Origin: Actinomycetes bacterium
Lineage (GTDB): Bacteria; Actinomycetota; Actinomycetes; Actinomycetales; Cellulomonadaceae
DNA: 6,177 nt
Direction of reading: 5' to 3'
NCBI GenBank assembly: GCA_023389455.1
Contig: JAEWEJ010000042.1
Coordinates: forward strand, 1-6,177
Position numbers and translations under genes: made by a program. Positions 5,342-6,177 of the stretch are shown here, one piece after another; the first letter of the stretch is position 1; the number at the start of each line of letters is the position of its first letter. Under the pieces are notes generated by a model. The model did not search any database. It was not told the DNA's origin and saw nothing but the letters and a program-made list of their open reading frames with translations.

Positions 5342-6177
5342 ATGGACCAGGCACCGTCGCCCGCCGTCCGCACCGTCGCGCTGATCGGCGCGTCGGGCTC
5401 CGGCAAGACCACCCTGACCGAGGCGCTGCTGCTCCGCGCCGGCGCCGTACCGCGCGCCGGGCGCGTCGAGGACGGCAGCACGGTCAGCGACCACGAGCCG
5501 GAGGAGATCGCCCGCGGCATCTCCCTGGCCCTGGGCGTCGCCCCGTTCCGATGGCGGACCGACGACGGCCGGGCGTACGACGTCACGCTGCTGGACACCC
5601 CCGGGTTCCTCGACTTCGCGGGCGCCGTCGACGCGGCGCTCTCCGTGGCCGACCTCGCGGTGATCGTCGTGTCCGCCGTCGACGGCGTGCAGGCGGGCAC
5701 CCACCTGGCGTGGCGTGCTGCGGCCGAGGCCGGTGTGCCCCGCGTCGTCGTCGTCACCAAGGAGGACAAGGCCCGGGCCGACTTCCACCGCGTCCTGGCG
5801 CAGCTGCGCGACGCGTTCGGCGACGTCGTGGTGCCCCTGGAGCTGCCGTTCGGCGACGAGACGGCCTTCACCGGCATCGCCGACGTGCTCTCCGAGGAGG
5901 GGTACGGCTACGACACCGACGGCCGCCACCACGACGAGCCGCTGCCGTCCGGCGTCGCCGAGGAGGAGCACCGCCTGCACGAGCAGGTGACCGAGGACAT
6001 CGTCGCCCACGACGACGACCAGCTCGAGCGCTACCTGGCCGGGGACGAGCCGTCCGCGGCCGACCTCGGGCGGACCCTCGCGCAGGAGGTCTGCGCGGGC
6101 GAGGCCGTGCCGGTGATGGTCGCCTCGGGGACCACCGGCGTCGGCGTCGACCGGCTGGCGGACCTGCTGTGCCTGCT
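5342..6177 (+). CDS. EF-G-like translational GTPase (EF-G2 type), N-terminal part, runs off right edge
   Basis: The first 278 codons of an elongation factor G-like GTPase; EF-G relatives are about 700 residues, so over half lies outside the window. ATG 5342 follows GGAGG (5331-5335) with 6 bases between. The G domain has a P-loop GASGSGKTTL at 16-25 (G1). A short switch I ends in EEIARGISLALGV, where EF-G has RGITI (G2, Ser61 for Thr). G3 is LLDTPGFLDF (83-92), where EF-G has DTPGHVDF, so the catalytic His is Phe89. G4 is TKED (139-142) in place of NKxD. GVDRLADLL near the end resembles the end of the EF-G G' region. The compact switch I, lost G3 His and HEPEE match the EF-G2/FusA2 paralogues of actinobacteria rather than the main EF-G, which also normally lies beside the ribosomal protein and tuf genes. 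Its role is not established; slow or no translocation activity is plausible. Confidence 0.88.
   Translation, partial: MDQAPSPAVRTVALIGASGSGKTTLTEALLLRAGAVPRAGRVEDGSTVSDHEPEEIARGISLALGVAPFRWRTDDGRAYDVTLLDTPGFLDFAGAVDAALSVADLAVIVVSAVDGVQAGTHLAWRAAAEAGVPRVVVVTKEDKARADFHRVLAQLRDAFGDVVVPLELPFGDETAFTGIADVLSEEGYGYDTDGRHHDEPLPSGVAEEEHRLHEQVTEDIVAHDDDQLERYLAGDEPSAADLGRTLAQEVCAGEAVPVMVASGTTGVGVDRLADLLCL

Noticed and set aside
4008..5354. Long minus-strand open frame opposite the FKBP gene
   Set aside because: Antisense shadow spanning the gene, the terminator and the intergenic region; no motif and no ribosome binding site.
5715..5990. 91-codon + strand frame inside the EF-G-like gene
   Set aside because: Out-of-phase shadow of the GTPase gene with low-complexity Arg/Ser/Thr translation.

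Overview
The window looks like chromosome from a high-GC actinobacterium, probably Micrococcales and perhaps near Cellulomonas. The base composition is strongly GC-rich with nearly all third codon positions G or C. Starts are GTG or ATG behind GGAGG-type ribosome binding sites, neighbouring genes overlap by 4 bases, and the gene families are typical actinobacterial ones. The genus is inference; no marker gene was available to fix it. All genes I can support are on the + strand.

Layout. (1) Bases 1-1081 hold a two-component pair: the C-terminal end of a NarL-type sensor histidine kinase (its start lies outside the window), overlapping by 4 bases a complete NarL/LuxR-family response regulator. 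(2) Bases 1082-1285 carry the 3' end of a VOC (glyoxalase/bleomycin-resistance-type) gene with no start codon or first half, so it appears to be a relic. (3) Bases 1340-4062 hold a translationally coupled pair: a luciferase-like (LLM) flavin or F420 oxidoreductase, then a GH13 enzyme related to trehalose synthase with the whole catalytic triad. (4) Bases 4188-5159 encode a lipoprotein with two FKBP-like domains; only the second keeps the peptidyl-prolyl isomerase residues. A strong hairpin terminator follows. (5) From 5342 to the right edge runs the start of an EF-G-like translational GTPase (EF-G2 type) with unusual G2 and G4 motifs.

How they work together. The kinase and regulator form one signalling unit whose target is not visible. 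The oxidoreductase and GH13 enzyme are almost certainly co-transcribed and co-translated. The GH13 enzyme probably rearranges or hydrolyses an alpha-glucoside such as trehalose or maltose, but why an LLM oxidoreductase is coupled to it is not obvious; this is the most interesting point in the window. The FKBP lipoprotein and EF-G-like gene seem to be separate units with their own 5' regions.

No tRNA, rRNA, CRISPR array, insertion sequence or phage gene was seen. Most of the window is ordinary chromosomal content, and no clearly new defence or mobile system was recognised.
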